64,000 nucleotides of DNA from Pseudomonas sp. TCU-HL1 (GTDB taxonomy: Bacteria; Pseudomonadota; Gammaproteobacteria; Pseudomonadales; Pseudomonadaceae). How positions within the stretch are numbered: the first letter of the stretch is position 1; every line of letters starts with the position of its first letter. The stretch lies in NCBI RefSeq assembly GCF_001708505.1, contig NZ_CP015992.1, forward strand, positions 5,084,001 to 5,148,000. The letters are read 5' to 3'. The notes beneath the pieces were generated by a model. It made no database searches, was not told the origin of the DNA, and saw nothing but the letters and a program-made list of their open reading frames with translations. Below, in pieces: positions 44,339 through 53,643 of this stretch. The position numbers and the translations under genes were made by a program.

Positions 44339-46135
44339 TCAGAAGTTCACGCCGAAGCTGACGGCGAGGAAATCGCGGTCCACCAGCGTGTTGTACGTGC
44401 CGCCGAAGAAGTCTGTGTAACTGAGGCTCGCGGTGTAGGTGTTCTGGTAGTCGGCATCGACTCCGATGCTCAGTGCCTTGGCGCCTTCGTTGAACAGGCC
44501 GTTGGGGCCGTAGCCGTCGACGTCGTGGGACCAGGCGAGGTTGGGCCGCAGGTTGATGCCGGCGATCACGTTGCTGTAGTCGAGCACTGCGCGGGTGCGG
44601 TAGCCCCAGGCGGTGCCGGTGACGAAGCCGTGGGTATCTCCGCCGAAGCCGTAGGCGCCGTAGATCGAGTCGCGGCCGTAACGCAGCTCGCGGGTCGACT
44701 CCAGGCCGCCGACGTGCACCACACCGATTTCACCCACCAGGGTCAGGCGATCCGCGCCCATGACCTGGTCGATGAAGTGGGTCAGGGTGGTCTGCACCTG
44801 GGTGATTTCCTTGCGCTTGTAGCCAGTGTTGTCGCCACCGGGACGGGTGGCGATGGGCGAGGCTGCGCCGCCGGCGATAGGGTTGACCAGGGCCAAGGTC
44901 AGGTCAGTGGTGTTCAGTTGCACCGGCGCGTTGGGGCGATAGCTCAGCTCGCCGCTCCAGGCTGTGCCGGTGGGCAGGGTGGTGGAGAAACTCAGGCCGT
45001 AGAGTTGGATGTCCTCCGGGTACTCCAGGTAGTACTGGCCATTGCCGAGCAGGGTGCTCTGCGCCAGGCCGGCGCCCGTGCCCGGGGCGATGGCGTTGGC
45101 CGTGGCGACGATCCGGGGGATGGCCGCCAGGGTTGCGGCGCTGGCGGTGGAGGTGCCGACGAACGGCGTACGGCTGTGGTAGTTCAGGAAGTACGCGCCG
45201 TACTCGGTCTCGTCGCCCAGCCAGCGCAGGGCCGTACCGAACTGGCCGCCATCGCGGGCGTCGCGGTCACCGCCACGGGGCAGGATCACGCCCTCGGACG
45301 TCACGTCGAAACCCTGGCCGAAGGCCGCGGCGATCGGCTGCAGCGGCGCAATGGCCGGGCTACCCACGGTGTAGCCGGTGTCGCAGCCGTCGGCGGCCAC
45401 ATCGGAGGTTGCGAAGAAGGTGCCGCAGTTGTCGAGGACGGTCTGGTCCCACTCCAGTTGGTAGAACGCTTCGACGCTGAGCTGGTCGGTCAGGCTCTGG
45501 GACAGGTAGAACATGTTGACCGGAATCAGCCCTTCCTTGATCTCGGCACCGGGGCGACGGAACGCGGACACGTCCACCGGGTTGATCGCGTTGATGCTGT
45601 TGCCGATGAAGGTGCTCTCACCCCAGCTCACCACCTGCTTGCCCAGGCGCACGCTGCCGGGCAGGTCGGCGAGTTGATAGTTGTGGTAGACGAAGGCATC
45701 GAGCAACTGTGCGCCGGAGGACTTGGAGCCTTCCTTGCGGTTGTGGTCGCTGATGTCCTTGAACAGGCGGCTCTCGTCCTTCAGCTCGAAGTCGTACCAG
45801 TACTTGCCACGGACGAAGACGCCGGTATCGCCGTACTTCAGTTCGAGGTCGTGGATGCCCTTGAAGATCTTCGAGAAGGTTTCGCCCTTCTTGAAGTTGA
45901 GTCGGCTGTCATCGCCGGTCGAGGACTGCCCCTTGCCGCCGTTGTTGACGCTGATCAGGTCCGGGTCGGCGCCTCGCATGGACCAGCTCGCGCCCACCGA
46001 CAGCGAGGAGTCGAACTGCCCCTCGATCTCGCCAATGTTGAAGGAGACCGCGTGAGCCTGGGCGGCGACTCCTATGGCGACGGCGGCGGCCAGCGCGTGC
46101 GGCCGGAAAACTGCGCGCATTGTTGTTTTTGTCAT
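44339..46135 (-). CDS. DUF1302 outer-membrane beta-barrel protein
   Basis: A 598-residue protein with a signal peptide (ALAAAVAIGVAAQAHA) and a DUF1302 barrel. Strand-rich repeats such as DLELKYGDTGVFVRGKYWYD and LGKQVVSWGESTFIGNSINA are visible, and it ends in a Phe-terminated strand (FLAVSFGVNF). The start at 46135 follows AGGAA by 6 bases. Together with the DUF1329 partner it probably forms an outer-membrane uptake route for hydrophobic compounds; the ligand is unknown. Confidence 0.85.
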   Translation of the reverse strand: MTKTTMRAVFRPHALAAAVAIGVAAQAHAVSFNIGEIEGQFDSSLSVGASWSMRGADPDLISVNNGGKGQSSTGDDSRLNFKKGETFSKIFKGIHDLELKYGDTGVFVRGKYWYDFELKDESRLFKDISDHNRKEGSKSSGAQLLDAFVYHNYQLADLPGSVRLGKQVVSWGESTFIGNSINAINPVDVSAFRRPGAEIKEGLIPVNMFYLSQSLTDQLSVEAFYQLEWDQTVLDNCGTFFATSDVAADGCDTGYTVGSPAIAPLQPIAAAFGQGFDVTSEGVILPRGGDRDARDGGQFGTALRWLGDETEYGAYFLNYHSRTPFVGTSTASAATLAAIPRIVATANAIAPGTGAGLAQSTLLGNGQYYLEYPEDIQLYGLSFSTTLPTGTAWSGELSYRPNAPVQLNTTDLTLALVNPIAGGAASPIATRPGGDNTGYKRKEITQVQTTLTHFIDQVMGADRLTLVGEIGVVHVGGLESTRELRYGRDSIYGAYGFGGDTHGFVTGTAWGYRTRAVLDYSNVIAGINLRPNLAWSHDVDGYGPNGLFNEGAKALSIGVDADYQNTYTASLSYTDFFGGTYNTLVDRDFLAVSFGVNF

Positions 46136-46383
46136 GCGGCGTTCCTGGTTGGTGAAGGAGGGCACCACCCTAACCAGTCACCCGTGCAGGCGATAAGCGC
46201 ACCAAGGAGGGATTCATCCTGTCGCTCGAAGGAGTGAATCGACGCTCTGCAATGCCGCCTGGCGCACCTTCATGGACACCCCGCATGCCGCGCCATGCAG
46301 AACATGGATGGAACTTCCGCCGCTCACTACCTCATGGCCGCTGGCTGAGGCATCCTGAGCGGATCCCGCTGCCCTGATCGACC

Positions 46384-47172
46384 ATGACCATGCACGACGC
46401 CCTCCCCGACCCGCAGACCGCCGCCACCCGCGATGTGGTGATGCGCTATCACCTGAGCTGGAAAGCCCGCGATATCGATGCCGTATTGGCGCTCTATCAC
46501 CCCGAGGTGGAATACAACGACTTCTTCCAGAACCGCTGCATGCGCCGCGAAGACCTGCGGGGCTACCTGCAGGCCACCATGCCCAGCGGCCCGGAAGACT
46601 TCCTCGAACACAACGACCGCATCCGCATCGATGGCGACACCGCCTTCATCCAGTACGCCATCAGCGTCGCCGGCGGGGGCACCTTCCGCGCCAGCGAAGC
46701 CATCACCGTGCGCGACGGGCTGATCTGGCGGATCAACGAGTACGCCCTGCTGGTTCAACCCGCCGTCCAGCCCGGCAAGTCCCAATCGCAACGCCCGGCA
46801 GCCAGCCGCCTCGGCCTTTCGGCACGGCAACTAGGCATGCTGGCGCGGGATATCGAAGAGTACTTCCAGCGCTCCCAGCCCTACCTCGACCCGGCCCTGG
46901 ACCTGCACCAGGTGGCCAGCGCCACCGGCTACACCCGTAACCAGATTTCTTACCTGCTGAACCAGATGCTCGGGCAGAGCTTCTACCAGTACGTCAACCA
47001 GGCGCGCCTGCAGCACCTGCTCACCCTGCTGGCAACCGCCGTGCCGCCGGTGCGCATCGACGAACTGGCCTTCAGCGCCGGCTTCAACTCGCTCTCCGCC
47101 TTCTACCGCTGCTTTCGCCAGCACACAGGGTTGTCGCCCAAGGCCTACCTCAAGCAACGGCCCCAATCGTAG
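46384..47172 (+). CDS. SnoaL/NTF2-like domain fused to an AraC-type regulator
   Basis: A 262-residue fusion. Residues about 15-122 form a SnoaL/NTF2-like fold (MRYHLSWKARDIDAVLALYH, VEYNDFFQNRCMRREDLRGY, FRASEAITVRDGLIWRINEY) that probably binds a small hydrophobic ligand. Residues about 145-258 are an AraC double helix-turn-helix (LHQVASATGYTRNQISYLLN; IDELAFSAGFNSLSAFYRCF followed by HTGLSPKAYL). It is divergent from the DUF1302/1329 operon by 248 bp, so that operon is a likely target. The start is uncertain by two codons. Confidence 0.82.
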   Translation: MTMHDALPDPQTAATRDVVMRYHLSWKARDIDAVLALYHPEVEYNDFFQNRCMRREDLRGYLQATMPSGPEDFLEHNDRIRIDGDTAFIQYAISVAGGGTFRASEAITVRDGLIWRINEYALLVQPAVQPGKSQSQRPAASRLGLSARQLGMLARDIEEYFQRSQPYLDPALDLHQVASATGYTRNQISYLLNQMLGQSFYQYVNQARLQHLLTLLATAVPPVRIDELAFSAGFNSLSAFYRCFRQHTGLSPKAYLKQRPQS

Positions 47173-47240
47173 GGTGCGCCACGCGCACCGGGCGGAGTTC
47201 AGCCCCGCACCAGGGTTCTGGTGTGCACGGCGCACCCTAC
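47169..47240. repeat. REP pair (GTAGGGTGCGCC / GGCGCACCCTAC)
   Basis: An imperfect inverted pair beginning in the AraC-type regulator's last codons and ending 110 bases before the FAD oxidoreductase. It is the same family as at 8967 and 24141 but lacks their 87-base extension. Confidence 0.78.
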
Positions 47241-47350
47241 CGGCAAGTCCATGAATACAGGCGCATTCCCAGCGTGCCCGCGCACACGACAAGTGCCCGG
47301 CCAGGCACTAGCCTTGCCAGCCACGACAACCTGCCAACGGGAACCTGCCT

Positions 47351-48757
47351 ATGCCGAACTGGCGCTCGATCAGCCTGTGGATGGACACGCTCGATGAAGA
47401 CCTCAAGCCACGACCGGCGCTGTCCGGCTCGCACGAGGTGGATGTGGCGATCATCGGCGCCGGCTACACCGGCCTGTGGACGGCCTACTACCTGAAGCGC
47501 CAGGCCCCCGAGCTGAAGATCGCCATGGTCGAGGCGCAGTTCGCTGGCTTTGGCGCCAGTGGCCGCAATGGCGGCTGGCTGATGGGCAACCTGCTGGGCG
47601 AGGACCGCGCCCTGGCGTCGCTGCCGGCCGAGGTGCGCAAGGCGTCCTTCGACCTGCTCCACGGCATTCCCGATGAAGTGGCCGAGGTGCTGCAACGCGA
47701 AGGCATCGACTGTCACTTCCGCAAGGCCGGCATCCTCTACTGCGCCGCACGCTACCCAGAACAGGAAAAGCGCCTGCGCGACCAGTTGGCGGACCTGTAT
47801 GCCGAAGGCCTCACCGAAGCCGACTACCGCTGGCTCAGCCCCGACGAATTGAACGGCCAGTTGCGCGTGGCCAATCCCTACGGCGGCATCCACACCCCGC
47901 ATTGCGCCACCATCCAGCCGGCGCGACTGGTGCGAGGCCTGGCACAGGCCGTGGAGCGCATGGGCGTGCAACTGTTCGAGCAGAGCCCCGCTACCCACTG
48001 GGAGCCCGGCCTGGTGCGCACCGCACAGGGTCAGCTCAAGGCCCGCTGGGTAGTGCCGGCCATCGAAGGCTATGCTGCCAGCCTGCCGCCGCTGGGCAAG
48101 TACCAGTTACCGGTGCAGAGCCTGCTGATCGCCACCGAACCGCTGAGCGATTCGCAATGGGCGGAGATCGGCCTGGAACACGGCCAGGCCTTCAGCGAGA
48201 GCAGCCGCCAGGTCACTTATGCACAACGCACCGCCGACAACCGCCTGGCCTTCGGCGCCCGCGGCGGCTACCGCTTCGGCGGCCGGCTACGGGAAAACTT
48301 CCAGCTCAACGACGAAGAAGTCGGCCTGCGCCGCTACCTGCTCGGTGAACTCTTCCCGCAACTGCGCAACGTGCGTATCACCCACAGTTGGGGCGGCAAC
48401 CTGGGCATGGCGCGGCGCTTCCGTCCGCACATGCTGGTGGACCGCAAGCACGGTATTGCCCTGTCCGGCGGCTACGGCGGCGAGGGCGTGGGCGCCAGCA
48501 ACCTGGGTGGACGCACCCTGGCCGACCTGATCCTCGGCAAGGAAAGCCTACTCACTCGCCAACCCTGGGTCCTGGGCGACGGCCCGCTGGAGCGCCTCAG
48601 TGCCTGGGAACCAGAACCCTGCCGCTGGCTCGGCTACAACGCCATCATCCGCAGCTTCGTCCACGAAGACCGGGTGCTGGCCAACCCCCACAGCGCGCCC
48701 TGGCGTCGCGCCATGGCGCTGAAACTGGCCACCCTGATGGAAGGCCTGATGCGCTGA
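47351..48757 (+). CDS. FAD-dependent amine/amino-acid oxidoreductase (DAO family)
   Basis: A 468-residue flavoprotein. The FAD motif is VDVAIIGAGYTGLWTAYYLK (about residues 33-52), followed by GFGASGRNGGWLMG, a DAO-family signature also seen in gamma-glutamylputrescine oxidase (PuuB) relatives. Further conserved parts are HTPHCATIQPARLVRGLAQA and the C-terminal GIALSGGYGGEGVGASNLGG. GGGAA lies about 9 bases before the start. It probably oxidises an amine or N-substituted amino acid. The small cupin gene follows in the same direction. Confidence 0.85.
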   Translation: MPNWRSISLWMDTLDEDLKPRPALSGSHEVDVAIIGAGYTGLWTAYYLKRQAPELKIAMVEAQFAGFGASGRNGGWLMGNLLGEDRALASLPAEVRKASFDLLHGIPDEVAEVLQREGIDCHFRKAGILYCAARYPEQEKRLRDQLADLYAEGLTEADYRWLSPDELNGQLRVANPYGGIHTPHCATIQPARLVRGLAQAVERMGVQLFEQSPATHWEPGLVRTAQGQLKARWVVPAIEGYAASLPPLGKYQLPVQSLLIATEPLSDSQWAEIGLEHGQAFSESSRQVTYAQRTADNRLAFGARGGYRFGGRLRENFQLNDEEVGLRRYLLGELFPQLRNVRITHSWGGNLGMARRFRPHMLVDRKHGIALSGGYGGEGVGASNLGGRTLADLILGKESLLTRQPWVLGDGPLERLSAWEPEPCRWLGYNAIIRSFVHEDRVLANPHSAPWRRAMALKLATLMEGLMR

Positions 48758-48782
48758 GCCGCGCGAAATCTCACTGAACCCG

Positions 48783-48806
48783 TTCGCGAGCAGAGCTCGC
48801 TCCTAC
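48783..48806. repeat. Solo REP arm (TTCGCGAGCAGAGCTCGCTC)
   Basis: A single 24-base arm identical to the arms at 15632-15688 and 53640-53691, between the oxidoreductase and the cupin gene. Confidence 0.8.
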
Positions 48807-48832
48807 ATCCAGGCATTTGCGGAGCCAACAAC

Positions 48833-49177
48833 ATGAAAGCCACCTTGCTGAAGAACACCCACGAAATGTCCCTGTCCGAACCCACCCCGGTCGCAGTCCC
48901 CGTTGGCGAGCCTGTACCGCACACCCGCGTGCACTCGGTGGAGCGCAACGACAATGTGGAAACCGGCGTCTGGGAATGCAGCCCCGGCCGCTTCCGCCGG
49001 CAGATCGTCGAGCAGGAGTTCTGCCACTTCACCCACGGCAGCTGCACCTTCACCCCGGATGGCGGCGAGCCCATCGCGATCAAGGCGGGCGACGCCCTGC
49101 TGCTGCCGGCCAACAGCCTGGGTATCTGGGATGTGAAGGAAACGCTGCGCAAGACATACGTGATCATTTCGCGCTGA
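48833..49177 (+). CDS. Small cupin-domain protein
   Basis: A 114-residue single cupin of the DUF861/(S)-ureidoglycine aminohydrolase-like type. The barrel strands VETGVWECSPGRFRRQI, CHFTHGSCTFTPDGGEP and IKAGDALLLPANSLGIWDVK are visible. GGAG precedes the start. Such cupins often accompany DAO-family oxidoreductases and may bind or stabilise a product; its reaction is not known. Confidence 0.82.
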   Translation: MKATLLKNTHEMSLSEPTPVAVPVGEPVPHTRVHSVERNDNVETGVWECSPGRFRRQIVEQEFCHFTHGSCTFTPDGGEPIAIKAGDALLLPANSLGIWDVKETLRKTYVIISR

Positions 49178-49182
49178 TTGCG

Positions 49183-49325
49183 TTGTGGGGGCGAGTTCAT
49201 TCGCAGAGGGCTGCGCAGAAGCCTCCATTCGGAACCGAACGGCAGGCCTAAGGCCTGCCTGCATAGCGAATGAATTCAACCCCACGAAATGCAGAAGGCC
49301 GGCGACAAGGCCGGCCTTCAACATA
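49183..49325. repeat. REP pair and hairpin between cupin and SDR genes
   Basis: GTGGGGGCGAGTTCATTCGC (about 49185) and the inverted GCGAATGAATTCAACCCCAC (49266-49285) form a loose pair. It is followed by a 9-bp hairpin, AAGGCCGGC / GCCGGCCTT, at 49298-49321. Convergent junction. Confidence 0.7.
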
Positions 49326-49383
49326 GTGCTTCCCCGCAGGAATGCTCAGCCCGCTGGCTGAACTGCCCCGAAGAACGGCGCGA

Positions 49384-50295
49384 TCAGAGGGCGTACTTCT
49401 GCAGGTTGGCCATCATTTCGCGCAGGGCTTCGACGTTGTCCGCCGGGTGCGCGGCGCCTTCGAAATCGCAGATGGTCTTCCAGTTGGCAGCCACGTCCTC
49501 GGCATCGAAGCCCGCCTTCGGGTCGAAACCGAAGCCCAGGCTGCGCTCCCAGCGCACCTTGCCGATCCAGCCGCCGCCGACTTCGAACAGACCGGAGGTG
49601 TCCTGGCACTGCTCGCTGCCGAGAAACACCACCAGCGGGCTGACCAGCTCCGGCTTGAGCTGCTCGAACACCTGCGGCGGGATCAGGCCTTCGGTCATGC
49701 GAGTACCGCCGGTGGGGGCGATGGCGTTGACCAGGATGTTGTTCTTGCGGCCCTCGATAGCGAGGTTCCGGGTCAGGCCGTAGAGGCCGAGCTTGGCCAT
49801 GCCGTAGTTGGACTGGCCGAAGTTGCCGTAGATGCCCGAGGTGGACGAGGTGAAGATGACGCGGCCGTAGTTCTGCTCGCGCATGTGCGGCCAGGCGGCG
49901 CGAGTGACCTTGTAGGCGCCTTCGACATGGACCTTGTAGACCAGGTCCCAATCGGCGTCGTCCATCTTGTGGAAGGTCTTGTCGCGCAGGATGCCGGCGT
50001 TGTTCACCACCACGTCGACACGACCGAAATGGTCGAGGGCGGCCTGCACGATCTTGTCGCCGTCGGTCACCGAATCATGGCTGGCAACGGCGGTACCGCC
50101 GGCTTCGCGAATTTCCGCTACCACACGGTCGGCTGCCGAGGCGTTGGCGCCTTCGCCATGGGTGCTGCCACCCAGATCATTGACCACCACCCTGGCGCCA
50201 TGACGGGCGAACAGCAGGGCGTGGGCGCGGCCAATGCCACCACCGGCTCCGGTAACGATCACGACTTTTTCTTCGAAGCGGATTGCATCGCTCAT
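49384..50295 (-). CDS. SDR, MFE-2-type 3-hydroxyacyl-CoA dehydrogenase-like
   Basis: A 303-residue SDR of the peroxisomal multifunctional-enzyme-2/HSD17B4 type. The NAD site is VIVTGAGGGIGRAHALLFAR. VVVNDLGGSTHGEG is a hallmark of this branch, NNAG follows, and the active Tyr-Lys is in SNYGMAKLGLYGL. A C-terminal extension (GWIGKVRWERSLGFGF) is also typical. It probably oxidises (R)-3-hydroxyacyl-CoA or a similar hydroxyl substrate. First gene of no clear operon; a small membrane protein gene follows upstream on the same strand. Confidence 0.83.
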   Translation of the reverse strand: MSDAIRFEEKVVIVTGAGGGIGRAHALLFARHGARVVVNDLGGSTHGEGANASAADRVVAEIREAGGTAVASHDSVTDGDKIVQAALDHFGRVDVVVNNAGILRDKTFHKMDDADWDLVYKVHVEGAYKVTRAAWPHMREQNYGRVIFTSSTSGIYGNFGQSNYGMAKLGLYGLTRNLAIEGRKNNILVNAIAPTGGTRMTEGLIPPQVFEQLKPELVSPLVVFLGSEQCQDTSGLFEVGGGWIGKVRWERSLGFGFDPKAGFDAEDVAANWKTICDFEGAAHPADNVEALREMMANLQKYAL

Positions 50296-50400
50296 GGGTT
50301 GGGCTCCTTGGCAGACCTGGGTATCGGCCGAGTCTCCGGCAGCTCACCCCGGCCTCACAAGAATCGGAGCCGCCATGAATGTTGCCCGATAAGGACGACG

Positions 50401-50652
50401 CTACTTGAAGGGAATGAACAGGCTGCCGCGCGGACGCAGCTTGAACAGCCACCAGTGGTAGCTGTGGCAAAGCAAGGCAAGCAATGCCGCCGTCAGCAGG
50501 CAACCGACCGCGGCCAGCCAGCTCCACAGACCGGGTTCGCGCAGAATGGCGTAGCCGATCAGGCTGAGGCCCGCGATGACCAGCACGGCTGCGGTGGCCG
50601 GTCCGAGCGTACGAATGGCGGGATAGAGGAACACCAGAAAGCGGAACAGCAT
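50401..50652 (-). CDS. Small membrane protein
   Basis: An 83-residue protein with two or three hydrophobic segments (LVFLYPAIRTLG; AAVLVIAGLSLIGYAIL; WLAAVGCLLTAALLALLCHS) and a basic C-terminus (WWLFKLRPRGSLFIPFK). The start at 50652 follows GAGG. No domain was recognised. It lies between the SDR and the hydrolase gene, all on the minus strand, an arrangement also present in P. aeruginosa as I recall. Confidence 0.65.
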   Translation of the reverse strand: MLFRFLVFLYPAIRTLGPATAAVLVIAGLSLIGYAILREPGLWSWLAAVGCLLTAALLALLCHSYHWWLFKLRPRGSLFIPFK

Positions 50653-50772
50653 GATCAGGCCTCGAAGATGCCGGACACTCGGTGCCCAGCCAGTGGGTGA
50701 GGCCGGAGATGCTAGTGCCACGCCTCCAGCGGATGGAGGCGGGACCGTCTGATCAATCGATGGAAATTTCCG

Positions 50773-51651
50773 TTATCCGTGTCGGTCACGAAAAGCCAGA
50801 TAGTGCTCCAGCACCTGCTCCGGCGCTTCGGTCTGCGGGTAATGGCCGATCCCCTCCAGCAGCACGGTATCGGCGTCCGCGATCAGCTCATGGTAGCGCG
50901 CCACCATATGGGCGCCGGAGATGGGGTCCACCGCACCGTCGATCACCCGCAACGGCACCCCGCCCTTCTGCATCGCGGCCACCCAACGGTCGCGTTGCTG
51001 GCGACGTTCGGGGATGTAGTGGATCAGCCGGTGCATCACCGCCGGCCCGTTCTGTTCGGCAATCAGGCGCCAGAAGTCATCCAGTTCCATGTCGCTGGGC
51101 TGGCTGTGCGGCCCGAACACCTGGGCAAAGCTGGCGGCCAGCTTGCGCCGCGAGAACAGCCGACCGACCAGGCCACCCAGCGGGCTGAGCAGCAGTTTCT
51201 GTACCAGCACCGGTCGATGGGTTTCCGGAAACAGGCCACCGTTGAGGAAGACACAGCTGGCCAGTTTGCAGCGTCCCTCGTGGTGCCGGGCCAGCAGTTC
51301 CTGGGCGACGCTGTCGCCGTAGTCGTGTGCCAGCACATGCACCGGGTCCTTCACGCCCAGATGGGCGAGAAGCGCCTGGTTGATATCCGCCTGCTCCAGC
51401 AACCGGTAGTCATGGCCACGGGGCTTGTCGGAATAGCCGAAGCCCAGCAGGTCGCAGGCGATGACGCGGAAGCGACGGGCCAGCGGCTCCCAGAGGTAGT
51501 GCCAGTCCCAGGAGGCGGTGGGGAAGCCGTGGATCAACAGCAGCGGCTCGCCCTCCCCCGCCGTCCAGTAGCGGATGCGTTGCCCGCGAAAGTCCATGTC
51601 CTGCGCCTGGGCGCGCCAGTCGCCCAGGGGAATGCCGGACAGGCCGGTCAC
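50773..51651 (-). CDS. Alpha/beta hydrolase (epoxide hydrolase-like)
   Basis: A 292-residue alpha/beta hydrolase. The oxyanion region HGFPTASWDWHYLWEPLA and the nucleophile elbow area with VHVLAHDYGDSVAQELLARH (Asp nucleophile in HDYGDS) are of the epoxide-hydrolase/haloalkane-dehalogenase type. The C-terminal catalytic His is in EGIGHYPQTEAPEQV. The start overlaps the aldolase gene stop by 4 bp, so the two are one operon. Confidence 0.83.
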   Translation of the reverse strand: MTGLSGIPLGDWRAQAQDMDFRGQRIRYWTAGEGEPLLLIHGFPTASWDWHYLWEPLARRFRVIACDLLGFGYSDKPRGHDYRLLEQADINQALLAHLGVKDPVHVLAHDYGDSVAQELLARHHEGRCKLASCVFLNGGLFPETHRPVLVQKLLLSPLGGLVGRLFSRRKLAASFAQVFGPHSQPSDMELDDFWRLIAEQNGPAVMHRLIHYIPERRQQRDRWVAAMQKGGVPLRVIDGAVDPISGAHMVARYHELIADADTVLLEGIGHYPQTEAPEQVLEHYLAFRDRHG

Positions 51652-52430
51652 TCGGCGTACCCGGGATTCTGCAGGTCGAGCTTGCGCAGCAGCGCCGGCC
51701 AGGGCAGCGCGCCGCCCATACCCGTGGAGCTCTTCATCACCCCGGCGATCATCGCCCTGGCGCCGTCGAGGATCTGCTGCGGGATGTGGATGAGTTCACC
51801 ACCACCGGCCTCGGCCATTACCTGGATCTCGCAGGCGCGCTGCAGGGTGAACATGCCAAGGAACGCATCGGGGATGCTGCCGAAAGCGGTGAGCAGGCCG
51901 TGGTTGGGCAGGATCATGAAGTTGGCCTGGCCGAGGTCGGCCTGCAGGCGGGACTTCTCGTCATGGTTCAGCGCCACGCCCTCGTAACCGTGGTAGGCCA
52001 GGCTGGCGAGGACGAACAGCGATTGCTGGGACAGCGGCAACAGGCCGTTCTTCTGCGCCGACACGGCAATGCCGGCGGACGTGTGGATATGCAGCACGCA
52101 GCCCACGTCCGGGCGCGCTTCGTGCACAGCGCTGTGGATGGTGTAGCCGGCCGGGTTGATGTCGTAGGGGCTGTCCATCAGCTTGTTCCCGGCCAGGTCG
52201 ATCTTCACCAGGCTGGATGCCGTGATCTCGTGGAACATCAATCCGTAGGGGTTGATCAGGAAGTCTTCGGTGCCGGGCACCTTGGCCGAGATGTGGGTGA
52301 AGATCAGGTCGTCCCAGCCGTAGAGGGCAATGAGCCGATAGCAGGCGGCCAGGTCAACGCGGGCCTGCCATTCGGCAGCGGACACCTGATCCTTGACGTT
52401 GAGCGACGGGAGGGCTTGGGCGGCGGTCAT
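51648..52430 (-). CDS. Class II aldolase/adducin-family protein
   Basis: A 260-residue class II aldolase-like protein. Metal-binding histidines appear in VLHIHTSAGIAVSAQ and in LPNHGLLTAFGS; LIALYGWDDLIFTHISAKVP is the family N-terminal block. It could act as an aldolase, epimerase or decarboxylase; adducin-type members without known activity also exist. Operon with the epoxide-hydrolase-like gene. Confidence 0.85.
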   Translation of the reverse strand: MTAAQALPSLNVKDQVSAAEWQARVDLAACYRLIALYGWDDLIFTHISAKVPGTEDFLINPYGLMFHEITASSLVKIDLAGNKLMDSPYDINPAGYTIHSAVHEARPDVGCVLHIHTSAGIAVSAQKNGLLPLSQQSLFVLASLAYHGYEGVALNHDEKSRLQADLGQANFMILPNHGLLTAFGSIPDAFLGMFTLQRACEIQVMAEAGGGELIHIPQQILDGARAMIAGVMKSSTGMGGALPWPALLRKLDLQNPGYAE

Positions 52431-52631
52431 GGCGAAACCTCGTTGTTGTTATGCGTCCGAGGAGTCTAGCCATGGGCTGCCGCAGCGATAGTCGCCTTGG
52501 CAGCCAGCTTAATGGCCTTGCGGGTCAGATCAGGTTGGCCATCAGGCGTGGCTGGAATCGTTGAGGGCGTATTCGCCGTTGAAACCGCAGGATGGGACGG
52601 CAATTCGCCCCCACAGAAAAGCAAAGCGGGA

Positions 52632-53078
52632 TCAGATCAGCGCGGCGATGACGCTGGCCAGCCAGGGCTCGGCATCCAGCTCGGGGGTGACGGTTTCGCT
52701 GGCGTCGACGCGCTGCATCTCGACCACTTCACGCAGGCCGAGCTCGGCATAGAGCTCGCGCATCATCTCGCCACCGCCGCAGAACAGGTCGTAGCTGGAG
52801 TCGCCCAGTGCCAGGATGGCGCCAGGGCGGCCGCGCCAGTTGGGCAGGCGGTCGCGCAGCTCGTGATACAGCGGCAGCAGGTTGTCCGGCAGCTCTCCCA
52901 TGCCGGTGGTGGCGGTCACGGTCAGCAGCGCGTGCGGATCGAAGGCAATCAGTTCATCCAGGCTCGCACGCTGCAGGTAGTGGGCGTCCAGGCCTGCGGC
53001 CTTGAGCAGCTTTTCCGCATGGCGGGCGACTTCTTCGGCGGTGCCGTAGACCGAGCCGGACAGGATGGCGACTTTCAC
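52632..53078 (-). CDS. Flavodoxin-like protein (MioC type)
   Basis: A 148-residue flavodoxin. The FMN phosphate loop is ILSGSVYGTAEEVARH, and the later loops are TATTGMGELPDNLLPLY and LALGDSSYDLFCGGGE. The start is GTG at 53078 with GGAGTA upstream, which gives the normal flavodoxin start VKVAILSGS. It is a small electron carrier; the partner is unknown. The 200 bases between it and the aldolase gene hold only a CAATTCGCCCCCACAG repeat arm. Confidence 0.85.
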   Translation of the reverse strand: MKVAILSGSVYGTAEEVARHAEKLLKAAGLDAHYLQRASLDELIAFDPHALLTVTATTGMGELPDNLLPLYHELRDRLPNWRGRPGAILALGDSSYDLFCGGGEMMRELYAELGLREVVEMQRVDASETVTPELDAEPWLASVIAALI

Positions 53079-53181
53079 TTGGGTACTCCGAGTCTGGGTG
53101 AAATGCCGCGCATTATGCCGCAACTGGACCGGCCGACAGGATGACTTAGACTGCTCCGATCAGATCCAATGAGCCCGAACG

Positions 53182-53643
53182 ATGATCAACGCCAAGCTGC
53201 TGCAACTGGTAATAGACGCCTCCAACGATGGCATCGTGGTCGCCGAGCAGGAGGGCGAAGACAACATCCTGATCTATGCCAACGCGGCCTTCGAGCGCCT
53301 CACCGGCTACCCGCGCGACGACATCCTCTACCAGGATTGCCGCTTCCTCCAGGGCCAGGACCGCAACCAGTTGGGCCTGGCGGCCATCCGCCAGGCGATT
53401 CGCAGCGGCCAGCCGTGCCGGCAGATCCTGCGCAATTACCGCAAGGACGGCAGTGCCTTCTGGAACGAACTGTCCATCACCCCGGTGTTCAACGAATCCG
53501 ACCAGCTCACCTACTTCATCGGCATACAGAAGGACGTTACCGAGCAGGTCGAAGCCCGCCAGCGGGTGCGCGAACTGGAAGCGGAGCTGAGCACGCTTAA
53601 GGCCGAACTGGCCAAACTCAGGGACAGAGGACCAAAGCCGTAG
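53182..53643 (+). CDS. Short LOV blue-light photoreceptor (PpSB1-LOV-like)
   Basis: A 153-residue single LOV domain without an output domain. The flavin-adduct motif is ILYQDCRFLQGQDRNQ with the reactive Cys53, the same position as in P. putida PpSB1-LOV. Later strands NYRKDGSAFWNELSITPVF and TYFIGIQKDVTEQVEARQRV are typical, and a short C-terminal coiled coil (RVRELEAELSTLKAELAKLR) mediates dimerisation. It should form a cysteinyl-FMN adduct under blue light. The stop codon TAG lies within a REP arm. It converges on a LitR-like regulator gene, matching the pplR/ppSB-LOV pairs. Confidence 0.92.
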   Translation: MINAKLLQLVIDASNDGIVVAEQEGEDNILIYANAAFERLTGYPRDDILYQDCRFLQGQDRNQLGLAAIRQAIRSGQPCRQILRNYRKDGSAFWNELSITPVFNESDQLTYFIGIQKDVTEQVEARQRVRELEAELSTLKAELAKLRDRGPKP

